Below, piece after piece: positions 46,449-54,818 of a DNA stretch of 64,000 nucleotides. The translations under genes were made by a program, and so were the position numbers. The notes under the pieces were generated by a model that was not told the origin of the DNA, did no database searches, and was given only the letters and a program-made list of their open reading frames with translations. This DNA comes from Rhodopseudomonas_A palustris_F (GTDB lineage: Bacteria > Pseudomonadota > Alphaproteobacteria > Rhizobiales > Xanthobacteraceae): positions 3,162,001 to 3,226,000 of the forward strand of contig NC_007925.1 of assembly GCF_000013745.1 (NCBI RefSeq). The letters run 5' to 3'. Numbering within the stretch: position 1 is the stretch's first letter; the number at the start of each line of letters is the position of its first letter.

Positions 46449-47585
46449 ATGAGCGAACACCAATATTACGAATTCCAGGCGATCGACCGTCCGCTCAGCG
46501 AGGCGGATTGTCAGGCGCTGCGGAAGTTGTCGACACGGGCGCGGATCACCACCAGCAGTTTCACCAACTCGTACCAATGGGGTGACTTCAAAGGCGATCC
46601 GACGACACTCATGCAGCGCTGGTTCGATCTCCACCTCTATCTGGCGAATTGGGGCGCGCGCAGACTGATGATCAGACTGCCGCGGAGATTGCTCGATCGC
46701 GCTGCGCTTAAGGCGTTCATCGCTGATGTCGAGGACGTCAAGCTATCGACCGCCGGCGATAACTTGATCCTCAGCGTGGCGCGCGACGAGGTGGACTTCG
46801 AGGATTGGGACGACGGCTCGGGCTGGCTGGCGGACCTGGCGCCGTTGCGCGCCGACATCCTGAGCGGCGACCTTCGGCTGTTCTACCTGCTCTGGCTGAT
46901 GGCGGTCGAAACCGACGAGATAGGCCCCGATCAGTTGGAGCCGATGCCGGGCCTCGGGCCGCTGAGCGGGCCGCTCGAAGCCTTCGTCGATTTCTTCGAC
47001 ATCGACCGCGACCTGGTCGCGGTCGCCGCCGCGCAGCCTGCCAGCCCGGCCCGGGGGCTGTCAGCGCCGGCGGAGGCGGTGCGGCCGATCATCGCGGCGA
47101 TCAGCGAGCAACAGAAGACCGATCTTTTGACCCGGCTGTTCGCGGGCGATGCGCATGTGGCGCACGAATTGCGGGCGCTGGTCCGCGATCGGTTGGCGCC
47201 CGAAACCGCGGCGGCGCAGGCCCCTGCGCGCAGCGTCTCCGAATTGCGCGCCGGCGCCGAGGCGATCCGGGCCGCCCGCGCGCGGGCGCAGGCCGCCAAG
47301 GCCGCCGCCGAGCGCGCCAAGCTCCAGCAAGCCGCCGAACGCCAACGCCGCGCGCGTCTGAAGGATCTCGAAGGCCGCGGCGAGCGCGTGTGGAAAGACA
47401 TCGAGACGGAGATCGAGCGGCGCAATCCCAACGCTTACGACAAGGCCACCGCCCTGCTCGTCGACCTGCAGGCGATCGCAGCCGCAAACGGCGGCGCCGA
47501 GGACTTCGTGCAACGCCTGCGATCGATCCGCCAACGCCACGCCCGAAAGGAGCGCTTCATCGAACGGCTGGCGCAACTCGGATAG
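46449..47585 (+). CDS. conserved protein of unknown function with C-terminal coiled coil
   Basis: I start at ATG 46449 (MSEHQYYEFQAIDRPL); the open frame extends to 46275 but that part has no protein-like character. The 378-aa product has a well-formed N-terminal domain (about 1-215) with the motifs TSSFTNSYQWGDFKGDP and LANWGARRLMIRLP, which I recall from a widespread but unnamed bacterial family. It ends in a long Ala/Arg/Lys-rich coiled coil (about 280-325) and a short C-domain. No function is assigned. Confidence 0.75.
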   Translation: MSEHQYYEFQAIDRPLSEADCQALRKLSTRARITTSSFTNSYQWGDFKGDPTTLMQRWFDLHLYLANWGARRLMIRLPRRLLDRAALKAFIADVEDVKLSTAGDNLILSVARDEVDFEDWDDGSGWLADLAPLRADILSGDLRLFYLLWLMAVETDEIGPDQLEPMPGLGPLSGPLEAFVDFFDIDRDLVAVAAAQPASPARGLSAPAEAVRPIIAAISEQQKTDLLTRLFAGDAHVAHELRALVRDRLAPETAAAQAPARSVSELRAGAEAIRAARARAQAAKAAAERAKLQQAAERQRRARLKDLEGRGERVWKDIETEIERRNPNAYDKATALLVDLQAIAAANGGAEDFVQRLRSIRQRHARKERFIERLAQLG

Positions 47586-47789
47586 ACGGCGGGCGGAGCA
47601 GCCGGAACCATCCATTCCCCGATCGGCGGCGTCCGAGTCGCCGACGACGGCTGGTTCGGATGTTTCGGCGGTTTTTTGGTCGAGGCGAAAGCGCACCAAC
47701 GCCTGTGGTACTGCAGCTGCGCACAGGGCGGGTCTCCGCACCAGCCGCGGCCGGCCGCGATCGCTCCTCGCCGCTTGCGCGGCGGCTTA

Positions 47790-47811
47790 TTTCCGGTATA
47801 TTTTCCGGAAA
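47790..47811. promoter_or_regulatory. candidate operator of the vapBC-type operon
   Basis: A perfect 7-bp inverted repeat, tttccgg (47790-47796) / ccggaaa (47805-47811), surrounds an AT-rich 8-bp spacer (tatatttt) that could overlap a -10 element. It lies just before GGAGGA (47815-47820) and the antitoxin ATG. VapBC complexes usually repress their own promoters at such palindromes; binding here is inferred. Confidence 0.5.
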
Positions 47812-47824
47812 CGCGGAGGACGCC

Positions 47825-48106
47825 ATGGCCAAAGCCAAATCTCCTGTTGCGACGCATCGCGCGCGGATGGAGCGCCAGGGTTTCGTGCGGGTCGAAGTCA
47901 ACGTTCGCAAGGAAGATGCGATCCTTGTCCGCCGTGTGGCTTCTGCTTTGTCGGATCCGTCGCGGCAGGCCGAGGCGCGCCGCCTGCTTCAGCAACGCTT
48001 CGTCGAGCCGGCCAAAGTGAGCCTGAAGACGCTCCTTGCATCCGCGCCACTCGACGGCATCGATCTCGATCGCAGTCCGGCCCCCGGGCGTGACGTCGAT
48101 CCATGA
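47825..48106 (+). CDS. antitoxin of a VapBC-type pair
   Basis: This 93-aa basic protein starts at an ATG with GGAGGA at a good distance. Its N-terminal half (RMERQGFVRVEVNVRKEDAI, then the helix VRRVASALSD) suggests a small strand-helix DNA-binding module, and the C-terminus is flexible. Its stop overlaps the ATG of the PIN-domain toxin (ATGA), the classic antitoxin-toxin layout. Antitoxin function is assigned mainly from this context. Confidence 0.75.
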   Translation: MAKAKSPVATHRARMERQGFVRVEVNVRKEDAILVRRVASALSDPSRQAEARRLLQQRFVEPAKVSLKTLLASAPLDGIDLDRSPAPGRDVDP

Positions 48107-48537
48107 ACTACCTGATCGATACCGACATTGTTTCCGAGCTCCGCAAGGGCCCGCGTTGCGACGCCCATGTATCGGCCTGGTACGCGTCCCTCGCTGACGA
48201 GGATCTGTTTCTGAGTACGCTCGTCCTTGGTGAAATCCGCAAGGGCGTCGAGCTGGCACGCCCTCGCGACCCGGGCAAGGCGGAGGCGCTTGAACGCTGG
48301 TTGCGTGAAGTGGAGACGGCATTCAATGGCCGCGTGCTCGGCATCGATAACGCGGTGTCCGATCAATGGGGGCGCATGAGCGCCATCCGGCCGCTGCCGG
48401 TTGTCGACGGCCTGCTTGCGGCCACCGCGTTGACGCATGGCCTGACGCTGGTGACGCGCAACGATCGCGACGTCGCCGGGCTGGGCGCGATCGTGTTCAA
48501 CCCGTTCAGGGGCGAGGAAAGCGACCGTCGATCGTAG
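48103..48537 (+). CDS. vapC: VapC-type PIN-domain ribonuclease toxin
   Basis: The 144-aa PIN-domain protein carries the acidic active-site set: Asp6/Asp8 in MNYLIDTDIV, Glu44 in LGEIRKG, Asp101 in PVVDGLLAATA and Asp120 in TLVTRND. VapC toxins cleave specific RNAs (tRNA or rRNA sites) when freed from their antitoxin. All key residues are intact, so the toxin looks functional. Confidence 0.9.
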   Translation: MNYLIDTDIVSELRKGPRCDAHVSAWYASLADEDLFLSTLVLGEIRKGVELARPRDPGKAEALERWLREVETAFNGRVLGIDNAVSDQWGRMSAIRPLPVVDGLLAATALTHGLTLVTRNDRDVAGLGAIVFNPFRGEESDRRS

Positions 48538-48981
48538 TCTGTAACGTTCGAAGGAAGCGGCGCGTCGCAGCGAAGAAACGGTGTTGGCGGGCCACGAACG
48601 AATATGGTGAGTACTATGGCTACGCCATAGCCCTATAATCACGGAGCGGCGCGACCAGAAGGTCACGGAACGGAGCATGCACCGCTGCCCGCTCGACCGG
48701 AGCAATTGACGACACATCCGGCAGGTCTTCGCTGCCGGTAACGCCAAGGACAGCCACGCCGCGCGCCAAGGGCAGTCCAAAACGCCTTGCTGGCCGTCTG
48801 ATGCACAACCTCCCGTTCGATCGTTCTGCTCGTCGGGAGTTTGGCAAACAAGGAAGAACGACGTGCCGGCGGGGCACCAACGATGATTGGGGCAATTTAT
48901 TTACGCCTTACCGCTACGCTAGCTCCCGAACGATAGCTGCATTTGACTGCAACGAGTAATCAAGCGGGAGAGGGCAAGTCT
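48538..48981. other. 444-bp stretch without a supported gene
   Basis: A perfect small hairpin ctatggc-tac-gccatag (48614-48630) lies 76 nt after the toxin gene and may end its transcript. A minus-strand frame (48620-48895) has no family likeness. Nothing else is evident. Confidence 0.4.
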
Positions 48982-50208
48982 ATGTTTGGTTGGTTCAAAA
49001 AACCCAGCGGTATGAGCCGCAAACCCGAAACAGCGCATACTGGTGCCGACATCGCCGCAGAGTTCATGGCTCGCGCCGGATGGGAAGAGCCGGTTGCGCC
49101 GACGCCTGGATGGGCGCTGCTGCTCCGCTCGCCTTACGATACTTCGAAGGTCGTTACATCCTGGCTAGGTGGAATTCCCCATGCTCCAACCGATTTTTCC
49201 TGGCCCATGGATACCGACGGGAAGCCATTGCATTTCATCGCCCAGATCGATCTCGCATCATTGCAACCTGAGCCGGAAACGGGACTACGTCCGCCGGGAT
49301 TACCCGAGCAGGGGGCGCTGCTGGTTTTCGTTGGCCGATCCTACGCATGCCCTGTGCTGAGCGTTGCCGACATGGGGCGGGCGGTGCCGCTGTCATTACC
49401 CGACCAACTGGAACCCATCCGCAAGCATGGTTTTTTTAGCGACAAGCCGGTGTTCAGCTATTGGCCCATCGACCCTGTAGCTTTTCTCGACACAGGCAGC
49501 GGGCGCCCGCCCTTTCTACCAGATCCTTTCGAACACCCCCGCAATTGGATAATCAACTGGGGCATCGCCGCGTTGGAAGCGGAAATCGTGATTGAAAGTC
49601 TCGAGCGCGAGCTCGGCTTTGGTCGTGATTTTTTGGCTCGGCTGCAGGGAAACGGTGACGGCCAGGCAAAAAACAGAGTGATTGAAAGCAAGACTGCTTA
49701 TTACACGGTTATGGCACGTAGCGCCCCACCCGTGGTTTCGGCAATGAAGGCTTGGCGGGAGGCAGCTCTGTCGAAGCCGCCAGAAGCGCTGATAGACCAA
49801 GCTCAGGTCGACGAAGTCTTCACGGCGCGCCGGATTCTGCACGATAAGATCGAAGAAAATTATCCGCCGAAGTCCCTTCTACTCGGGCGGGCTAAGGCGT
49901 TTTGGGAAAAGCTGTGCTTGAGCTATTCGCAGGAGAACGACTTCAGCCTGGTCCCGATGGCCTTGCAGCCCTTCGTTGCAATGTGGCTCACGGATTGGCG
50001 TGGCCATCGTCTCTTCGGGTTAGAGCCACCGTTCCCCAACAACGGAGAAGATCGGCGCGGCCAGGATTGCCTCATAAGCGTCGCTGCTGACCGGGTGTTG
50101 AATACCGATTCTGAGCACGAATACGGCATGTCGATTTGGTGTCCGAAACAGCGTCTGATGAAGGGACAATTCGAGCCGGGACAGTTTATCCGCCACATTG
50201 CAGTTTGA
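48982..50208 (+). CDS. DUF1963-like (YwqG-type) protein
   Basis: ATG 48982 follows GAGAGGG at about 8 nt; the 408-aa product has no signal peptide. The first half resembles the DUF1963/YwqG family: SWLGGIPHAPTDFSWP, PLHFIAQIDLASL and GALLVFVG are its usual signposts. The C-terminal half returns to a similar theme (HRLFGLEPPF... EHEYGMSIWCPKQ). Family members are cytoplasmic with no agreed function. Codon use appears less GC-biased than the neighbours, which may hint at transfer. Confidence 0.7.
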   Translation: MFGWFKKPSGMSRKPETAHTGADIAAEFMARAGWEEPVAPTPGWALLLRSPYDTSKVVTSWLGGIPHAPTDFSWPMDTDGKPLHFIAQIDLASLQPEPETGLRPPGLPEQGALLVFVGRSYACPVLSVADMGRAVPLSLPDQLEPIRKHGFFSDKPVFSYWPIDPVAFLDTGSGRPPFLPDPFEHPRNWIINWGIAALEAEIVIESLERELGFGRDFLARLQGNGDGQAKNRVIESKTAYYTVMARSAPPVVSAMKAWREAALSKPPEALIDQAQVDEVFTARRILHDKIEENYPPKSLLLGRAKAFWEKLCLSYSQENDFSLVPMALQPFVAMWLTDWRGHRLFGLEPPFPNNGEDRRGQDCLISVAADRVLNTDSEHEYGMSIWCPKQRLMKGQFEPGQFIRHIAV

Positions 50209-50330
50209 TCGCGGACACTTCCGGATAGACCGCTTTCACCCTGGGCCGCCGCTGCGAATGTCGGCCTACCGTCCGCGTACCAGGTGGCTCTATCGGCGGC
50301 GACATCGTGCCTGCGGGCAATTCGTTTACG

Positions 50331-50621
50331 CTATACCCCTCCTGTGATCTCCCCTACTTGGAGTATGGGCTCGATTCCAATTATCCAGTGGAACGGTTCG
50401 CCGGAGAGGGCCACGCCATAGCAATTGATATAACTACCGATCTTTTTCCCTTGATTGATTATTGTGCTGACCTGTTCCGGTGGAATGAATCCGCCGACGA
50501 CCGGCGACCCATCGATCGTCTGCACTATGCTGAAGCCAGCCGGACCGACCATGAAAATGCCCAACAAGGCTCCCACTCCAGCGAACAGAATTGGTAGCAG
50601 CCAGTTTCTGAAGAAGTGCAT
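50331..50621 (-). CDS. small membrane-anchored protein (96 aa)
   Basis: ATG 50621 has an excellent ribosome site (AGGGGAG at 5 nt). One membrane segment (about 6-28, WLLPILFAGVGALLGIFMV) is followed by a short polar domain with a predicted strand-rich tail. An overlapping plus-strand frame lacks a comparable start and is rejected. I recognise no family. Confidence 0.65.
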   Translation of the reverse strand: MHFFRNWLLPILFAGVGALLGIFMVGPAGFSIVQTIDGSPVVGGFIPPEQVSTIINQGKKIGSYINCYGVALSGEPFHWIIGIEPILQVGEITGGV

Positions 50622-50789
50622 ATCTCCCCTTGTCGTTTACAATAGCACGGTCTTTCATCCCTGAACTATCGAACCCGCGAGTTTGCAATCCGCGTTCTCA
50701 CCAGAGCTTGCGCAAACTCCTACGTTAGTTTTGAAACGATCCGCAACTTGCATCCGGCGCGCGGACTTTCTGCCGAATCGTGGCGCGGA

Positions 50790-51092
50790 TTGAAAGCGAT
50801 TCGAGACAGGGCCCAGGCCGACACCACGCGGGCCGAGGCCATGTTGGACAGCGCGGCTCAGCAACCGGTCACCACAACGATGCTGCGCAAGTTCGCAGCC
50901 ACGGCCCGCCAGCGGATGCGAATCGAAGGTGGCGGCTATCGCCGCGACCATCTGCGCGCCTTGGCCCAGAGGGTCGAGGTTGCCGACCGCGAGGTCCGCA
51001 TCATGGGGTCAAAGAGCGATTTGCTCAGAACGCTCGCGGCGATTTCCGGCGTAGAATCGGCGGCTGGCGGCGTTCGCAGTTCTGTACTGGAT
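50790..51092 (+). pseudogene. C-terminal remnant of a large serine recombinase next to tRNA-Ser
   Basis: The readable part (RRDHLRALAQRVEVADREVR, then IMGSKSDLLRTLAA) matches the extreme C-terminus of recombinase-family integrases as I remember them from this bacterial group. Everything before is missing. The frame runs directly into the 3' end of the tRNA-Ser gene, which is a typical attachment site. It is the scar of an integrated element that has been lost or rearranged. Confidence 0.75.
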
Positions 51093-51182
51093 TGGCGGAA
51101 GGGGTGGGATTCGAACCCACGGTACCCTTGCAGGCACGGCGGTTTTCAAGACCGCTGCCTTAAACCACTCGGCCACCCTTCC
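51093..51182 (-). tRNA. tRNA-Ser(UGA)
   Basis: The 90-nt gene has an encoded CCA end (51093-51095), a 7-bp acceptor stem ggaaggg/cccttcc and the D-arm gccgagtggtttaaggc. The anticodon loop is CTTGAAA with anticodon TGA, the variable arm is long as in class II tRNAs, and the T-arm contains gttcgaatc. All parts pair well, so it should be functional and read UCA and related serine codons. Confidence 0.96.
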
Positions 51183-51260
51183 AAACCCACCAAGCCAAGG
51201 CGATATCGGACCGCGGCCGGCTTGGCAAGGCGGCCGGTGCGGCGCTTCGACGGCGCGACG

Positions 51261-51292
51261 GGTGCGGTTGGTGCGGTTGGTGCGGTTGGTGC
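51261..51292. repeat. 9-bp tandem repeat
   Basis: Three full copies and a partial copy of gtgcggttg lie in the spacer upstream of tRNA-Ser. The function is unknown; copy number may vary between strains. Confidence 0.8.
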
Positions 51293-51376
51293 GGCCCCGC
51301 GGCGGCGCTGCAGCCGGCGTGAGGGCGATGCGCTTGCGTCCAAGCGCGGCCGATGTCGCGAGGCCGCCCCCTGCGG

Positions 51377-51601
51377 CTACACCCCGTGTGGCTGCAGCTT
51401 CGCCAGCAGCCGCTGGCCGATCGCCACCGCGCAATCCGGCTGATGCACGATGTCGTCGCCCTTGTGTTCCCACGCCACCGAGGCGTGGCACAGCTTGCAT
51501 TGATTGCGGGCGCCGCCGTCTTCCTCGGACACGGTTTCGATCGCCGTCCGGCTCAGAGCCAGAGCGATTTTACGGACGTCTTCGGCGGCGAATGCGGTCA
51601 T
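51377..51601 (-). CDS. small protein with a CxxC...HxxxC zinc-binding-like motif
   Basis: ATG 51601 gives 74 aa (an in-frame earlier start exists at 51622). The second half contains CKLCHA and, about 20 residues later, HQPDC, a spacing typical of a small zinc-binding module. Although CKLCH also fits a heme CxxCH motif, there is no signal peptide, so zinc is more likely. The protein is cytoplasmic, function unknown. Confidence 0.6.
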   Translation of the reverse strand: MTAFAAEDVRKIALALSRTAIETVSEEDGGARNQCKLCHASVAWEHKGDDIVHQPDCAVAIGQRLLAKLQPHGV

Positions 51602-51730
51602 TGCGGGTTCCGACGGGTTCAAGGCAGTGCAGGTGTCAGGGCGGAAATAGTGAAGCGGTCGCCGCGGCGTTGCAACAGTTTTCCGGGCGGCGGCGCTGCG
51701 TCGCCGAACCGCTTGGCGATTTGCCTTGCG

Positions 51731-52573
51731 CTAATCCAGCCCGCGCTCGCGCGACAGCCGCACCATCTCGGCGATGAAGATCGGCTTCTGTTTGGCGTCG
51801 AGGCTCATGAACAGCGGGTCGGCGGCGTCGGCGACGTTGCGCTGATCCTGCGCGCGGTCATAGAGAAACTGCGCCTCGTTGCGCATCTGCTCGACGATGT
51901 CGTCGGGCGGATCGCGCTTGGCGCGCTCGGCGCGCAGCCTGAGCCGATCGGCGCCGTTGTTGCCGAGCGAATGCATCGCGGCGTTGAACGCGGTCCAATG
52001 CTTCTCCTGCTCCGGCGTCAAATTCAGTTCGGCCTTGATCCGCGCGATGTTGGCGTCGGAATTGGCGACGATCTGGTCGGCGGTGAGTTCGACCGGCAGC
52101 GGCGCGGCGACGGTTTGCGACGGCTTCGCGGTCTTGGCTGCCTCCCTCGCCGCCTGCTTGGCGGCCTTCGATCCCTTGGCCGGCTTGGCGGCGCCCTTGG
52201 CCGGCTTGGCGGCGCCTTTCGCCGGCGCATTGGCCGGCGATTGGCCATCGGGAGCCGGCGCCGGTCCCTGCTGCGCGGGCTGCTGCCGCGGCGCGTTGCC
52301 CGGCACGCCGAGCACGCTGCCGACCACGCCGACCACGCCGCCGATCGCGCCGCCCAACACCCCGCCGACCGGCCCGGCCGCCTTGTTGCCTTCGCGCGAG
52401 CCCTGCTGCACGCCCTGCACCAGGCCCTGAGCGCGGGCCGGCAGCGGCATCGCCAGCAGCGTCAGCAGCGTCAGCAGCGTCAGCAATGCTGCGCCAAGCA
52501 GCGCCACCGCCGGCCGTGCTGATCGCACGATCCGGAGCGCACCACGTCGCCGCGTCGAAGTTTGGCTGTGCAT
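51731..52573 (-). CDS. Spy/CpxP-like periplasmic protein with LTxxQ motif
   Basis: ATG 52573 has GGGAGA at 8 nt; a longer frame to 52804 would run into the divergent gene. The 280-aa product has a signal peptide whose hydrophobic core is built from repeated LLT units (about 27-40). A Gly/Val-rich segment comes next, then a Lys/Pro/Ala repeat linker (KPAKGAAKPAKG). The C-terminal helical domain (about 165-280) contains LTPEQEKHWTAF, the LTxxQ-type motif, near its start and LDAKQKPIF later. Spy/CpxP proteins are periplasmic chaperones or stress modulators; the exact role here is not known. Confidence 0.8.
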   Translation of the reverse strand: MHSQTSTRRRGALRIVRSARPAVALLGAALLTLLTLLTLLAMPLPARAQGLVQGVQQGSREGNKAAGPVGGVLGGAIGGVVGVVGSVLGVPGNAPRQQPAQQGPAPAPDGQSPANAPAKGAAKPAKGAAKPAKGSKAAKQAAREAAKTAKPSQTVAAPLPVELTADQIVANSDANIARIKAELNLTPEQEKHWTAFNAAMHSLGNNGADRLRLRAERAKRDPPDDIVEQMRNEAQFLYDRAQDQRNVADAADPLFMSLDAKQKPIFIAEMVRLSRERGLD

Positions 52574-52781
52574 CAAGACGGTCTCCCAAAATTCCGCGCC
52601 GGCGCACGGCTGCCAAACCCAGCCGGTCGGCAGCCGCAACGATTCGACGCCGAGTCTGGCAGAGCGATGCGGCGGGGTGAAGGCCGGCGCACCGCCGCGG
52701 GGCTGCGACCTCGCGACCGCCGATTTGCTGACGCGGCGTTCGCCGCATCCGGTGTAAGACGGCGTCAGCTCAACGCCTGAC

Positions 52782-53831
52782 GTGATGCCGGTACCGCGCC
52801 GCATGCAACATCGCCCGTTCCCCGACCTGCGGATGACCGCGCTGCACGACTACCGCGCGCCGTGGTGGCTGCCGGGCGGCGACCTGCAGACGATCTGGCC
52901 GGCGCTGCTGTTGCGGCCGTGGCGCGCCGCCGGGCCGGCCTATCGGCGCGAGCGCTGGCAGGCGCCGGACGGCGATTTCATCGACGTCGACCACCTGCAA
53001 GGCGCGCGCGGCGCGCCCTGGCTGGTGCTGTTCCACGGCCTCGAGGGCAGTTCGTCGAGCCATTACGCGGTGGCGTTCGCGCAGGCGGCGAAGGCGCGCG
53101 GCTGGCATTTCAGCGTGCCGCATTTCCGCGGCTGTTCGGGCGAGCCGAATCTGGCGCCGCGCTCCTATCATTCCGGCGACTTCGAGGAGATCGGCTGGAT
53201 GCTCGGCCGGATCCGCGAGGCCGCCGGCGCGCCGGTGCTGGCCGCCGGCGTCTCGCTCGGCGGCAACGCGCTGCTGCGCTGGGCGGAGGAAGCCGGCTCC
53301 ACCGCGACGCCGGTGGTGCGGGCGCTGGCGGCGGTCTCGGCGCCGCTGGATCTCGCCGCCGCGGGGGCTGCGATCGACCGCGGCTTCAACCGGCTGGCCT
53401 ATGCGCAGCATTTCCTGCGCACCATGAAGCCGCACGCGCTGGCGAAATGGCAGCAGCACCCTCGATTGTTCGACCGCGAGCGGCTGATCGCGGCGCGCAC
53501 CTTGCGCGAGTTCGACGACTGCTTCACCGCGCCGCTGCACGGCTTTTCCAGCGTCGACGATTACTGGCGCCGCGCCTCCGCCAAGCCGCATCTGGTCGCG
53601 ATCCGGGTGCCGACGCTGGTGTTCAACGCCCGCAACGATCCGTTCGTGCCGGAGCAATCCCTCCCCAACCCGAACCAGGCCGGCCCCGAGGTGATGCTGT
53701 GGCAGCCCGACCATGGCGGCCATGTCGGCTTCCCCACCGGCCGCTTTCCCGGCCACGTCCACGCCATGCCGGAGGCGGTGTGCGACTGGCTGGAGGCGGC
53801 GGCGGCGACGGAAGCCAGCCATCCGCTTTGA
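52782..53831 (+). CDS. YheT-family alpha/beta hydrolase
   Basis: The 349-aa protein is an alpha/beta hydrolase of the YheT (EMB8) type: PWWLPGGDLQTIWPAL at the N-terminus and the HGLEGSSSSHY oxyanion region. The nucleophile elbow is GVSLGGNALLRW, the acid loop is NARNDPFVP, and the histidine lies in GGHVGF. The start is uncertain: GTG 52782, ATG 52785 and ATG 52833 all precede the conserved region. The substrates of this family are poorly known, probably carboxyl esters. It is divergent from the Spy-like gene. Confidence 0.85.
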   Translation: MMPVPRRMQHRPFPDLRMTALHDYRAPWWLPGGDLQTIWPALLLRPWRAAGPAYRRERWQAPDGDFIDVDHLQGARGAPWLVLFHGLEGSSSSHYAVAFAQAAKARGWHFSVPHFRGCSGEPNLAPRSYHSGDFEEIGWMLGRIREAAGAPVLAAGVSLGGNALLRWAEEAGSTATPVVRALAAVSAPLDLAAAGAAIDRGFNRLAYAQHFLRTMKPHALAKWQQHPRLFDRERLIAARTLREFDDCFTAPLHGFSSVDDYWRRASAKPHLVAIRVPTLVFNARNDPFVPEQSLPNPNQAGPEVMLWQPDHGGHVGFPTGRFPGHVHAMPEAVCDWLEAAAATEASHPL

Positions 53832-53944
53832 CGATCGCAGCAGCCGCCGATGTCCGTGTCGCTCTCGTTGGTGAGCGGCCCGCGGCGATGCTACCGGACG
53901 ACTGCGACGTTGGGTCCTCCCGGGTCTTGCACTATTGTGCGGAC

Positions 53945-54562
53945 ATGAGAGCGCACGACCTCAAGCGACTGGTCGCGGACGGCTACGACAAAATAGCTGA
54001 CGCTTACTTCGAGCAGTTTGCTCGATCGTCGGTGCGCGCCGCAAAGCTCGCGGAGCTGATCGCACGGCTCGCCGAAACAGCGAGGGTGCTCGATCTCGGA
54101 TGCGGAGCCGGCGTGCCCGTGGCGCGCGACTGCGCCGCGCGCGGCTTTCGGGTCACCGGCGTCGACGCCTCGCCGGAACAGATTGCGCGCGCCCGGTGCA
54201 ACGTCCCCGAGGCCGAATTCATCCACGCCGATATGACCGCTGTAAGCTTCGCAGCCGAGACATTCGACGCCGTCGCCGCCTTCTACGCGATCACGCACGT
54301 CCCAAGGAATGAGCACGCCGCGCTGATCCGACGGATCGCGTCGTGGTTGCGCCCCGGTGGGGTGTTGGTCGCGAGTTTCGGAGCCTCGGAGGGAGAATGG
54401 CTCGGAGACTGGCTGGGCGCCCCGATGTTCTTCAGTCATCACGCCCCGGAAGAGGCGGAGCGACTGATCCGGGACGCCGGCTTGTGTCTGGAGCAGGCAG
54501 AGTTGCTCGAACAGGACAACGAAACCGCGACGTTCCTCTGGATCACGGCGCGAAAGCCCTGA
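53945..54562 (+). CDS. class I SAM-dependent methyltransferase
   Basis: ATG 53945 gives 205 aa (the frame is open further back only as a shadow of the hydrolase gene). The Rossmann motif I VLDLGCGAGVPVA lies at about 48-60. Motif II with an acidic ribose contact (VTGVDASPEQIARAR) and motif post-I/IV (FIHADMTAV, FDAVAAFYAITHV) follow, then LRPGGVLVASFGA. The substrate cannot be told from the sequence. It lies 113 nt after the hydrolase gene and may be co-expressed. Confidence 0.88.
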   Translation: MRAHDLKRLVADGYDKIADAYFEQFARSSVRAAKLAELIARLAETARVLDLGCGAGVPVARDCAARGFRVTGVDASPEQIARARCNVPEAEFIHADMTAVSFAAETFDAVAAFYAITHVPRNEHAALIRRIASWLRPGGVLVASFGASEGEWLGDWLGAPMFFSHHAPEEAERLIRDAGLCLEQAELLEQDNETATFLWITARKP

Positions 54563-54625
54563 TCGCGCGCGGCGGCTCTCGTCGCCAGGCGCCGCCGCCC
54601 CGCCTCATCCCCTCGCCTCGCCCGC

Positions 54626-54814
54626 TCAGCAGCAGCCGCGGAAGCGGCCTTTGCCGACCGCGTAGCGCGCGTTTTGCCGCTCCACGAAAAACTCCTCATA
54701 GGTCATCACCGGCAGATCCGGATGGGTCTGCCGGCGGTGCTCCACATAGGTCTGATAGTCGGGGATCCCGACCATCAGCCGCGCGGCGCGCACCGTCCAT
54801 TCTTTCATCGCCAT
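54626..54814 (-). CDS. YbdD/YjiX-family small protein, partner of CstA
   Basis: The 62-aa protein starts 4 nt after the cstA stop; a longer frame to 54865 would overlap cstA. It has the family core MVGIPDYQTYVEHRRQTHPD and PVMTYEEFFVERQNARY with the Cys pair at the very end. These proteins are regularly encoded immediately after CstA/BtsT-type transporters, as here. The exact biochemical role is not established. Confidence 0.9.
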   Translation of the reverse strand: MAMKEWTVRAARLMVGIPDYQTYVEHRRQTHPDLPVMTYEEFFVERQNARYAVGKGRFRGCC

Positions 54815-54818
54815 CAGG

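Noticed and set aside
48620..48895. A 91-aa minus-strand frame after vapC
   Set aside because: No ribosome site, Arg/Pro-rich composition and no family likeness.
50307..50597. A 96-aa plus-strand frame opposite the small membrane protein
   Set aside because: The minus-strand frame has an excellent ribosome site and a clear membrane segment; this one has neither.
51377..51601. Cytochrome c-type heme protein (CKLCH motif)
   Set aside because: No signal peptide, and the additional HxxxC fits a small zinc site better.
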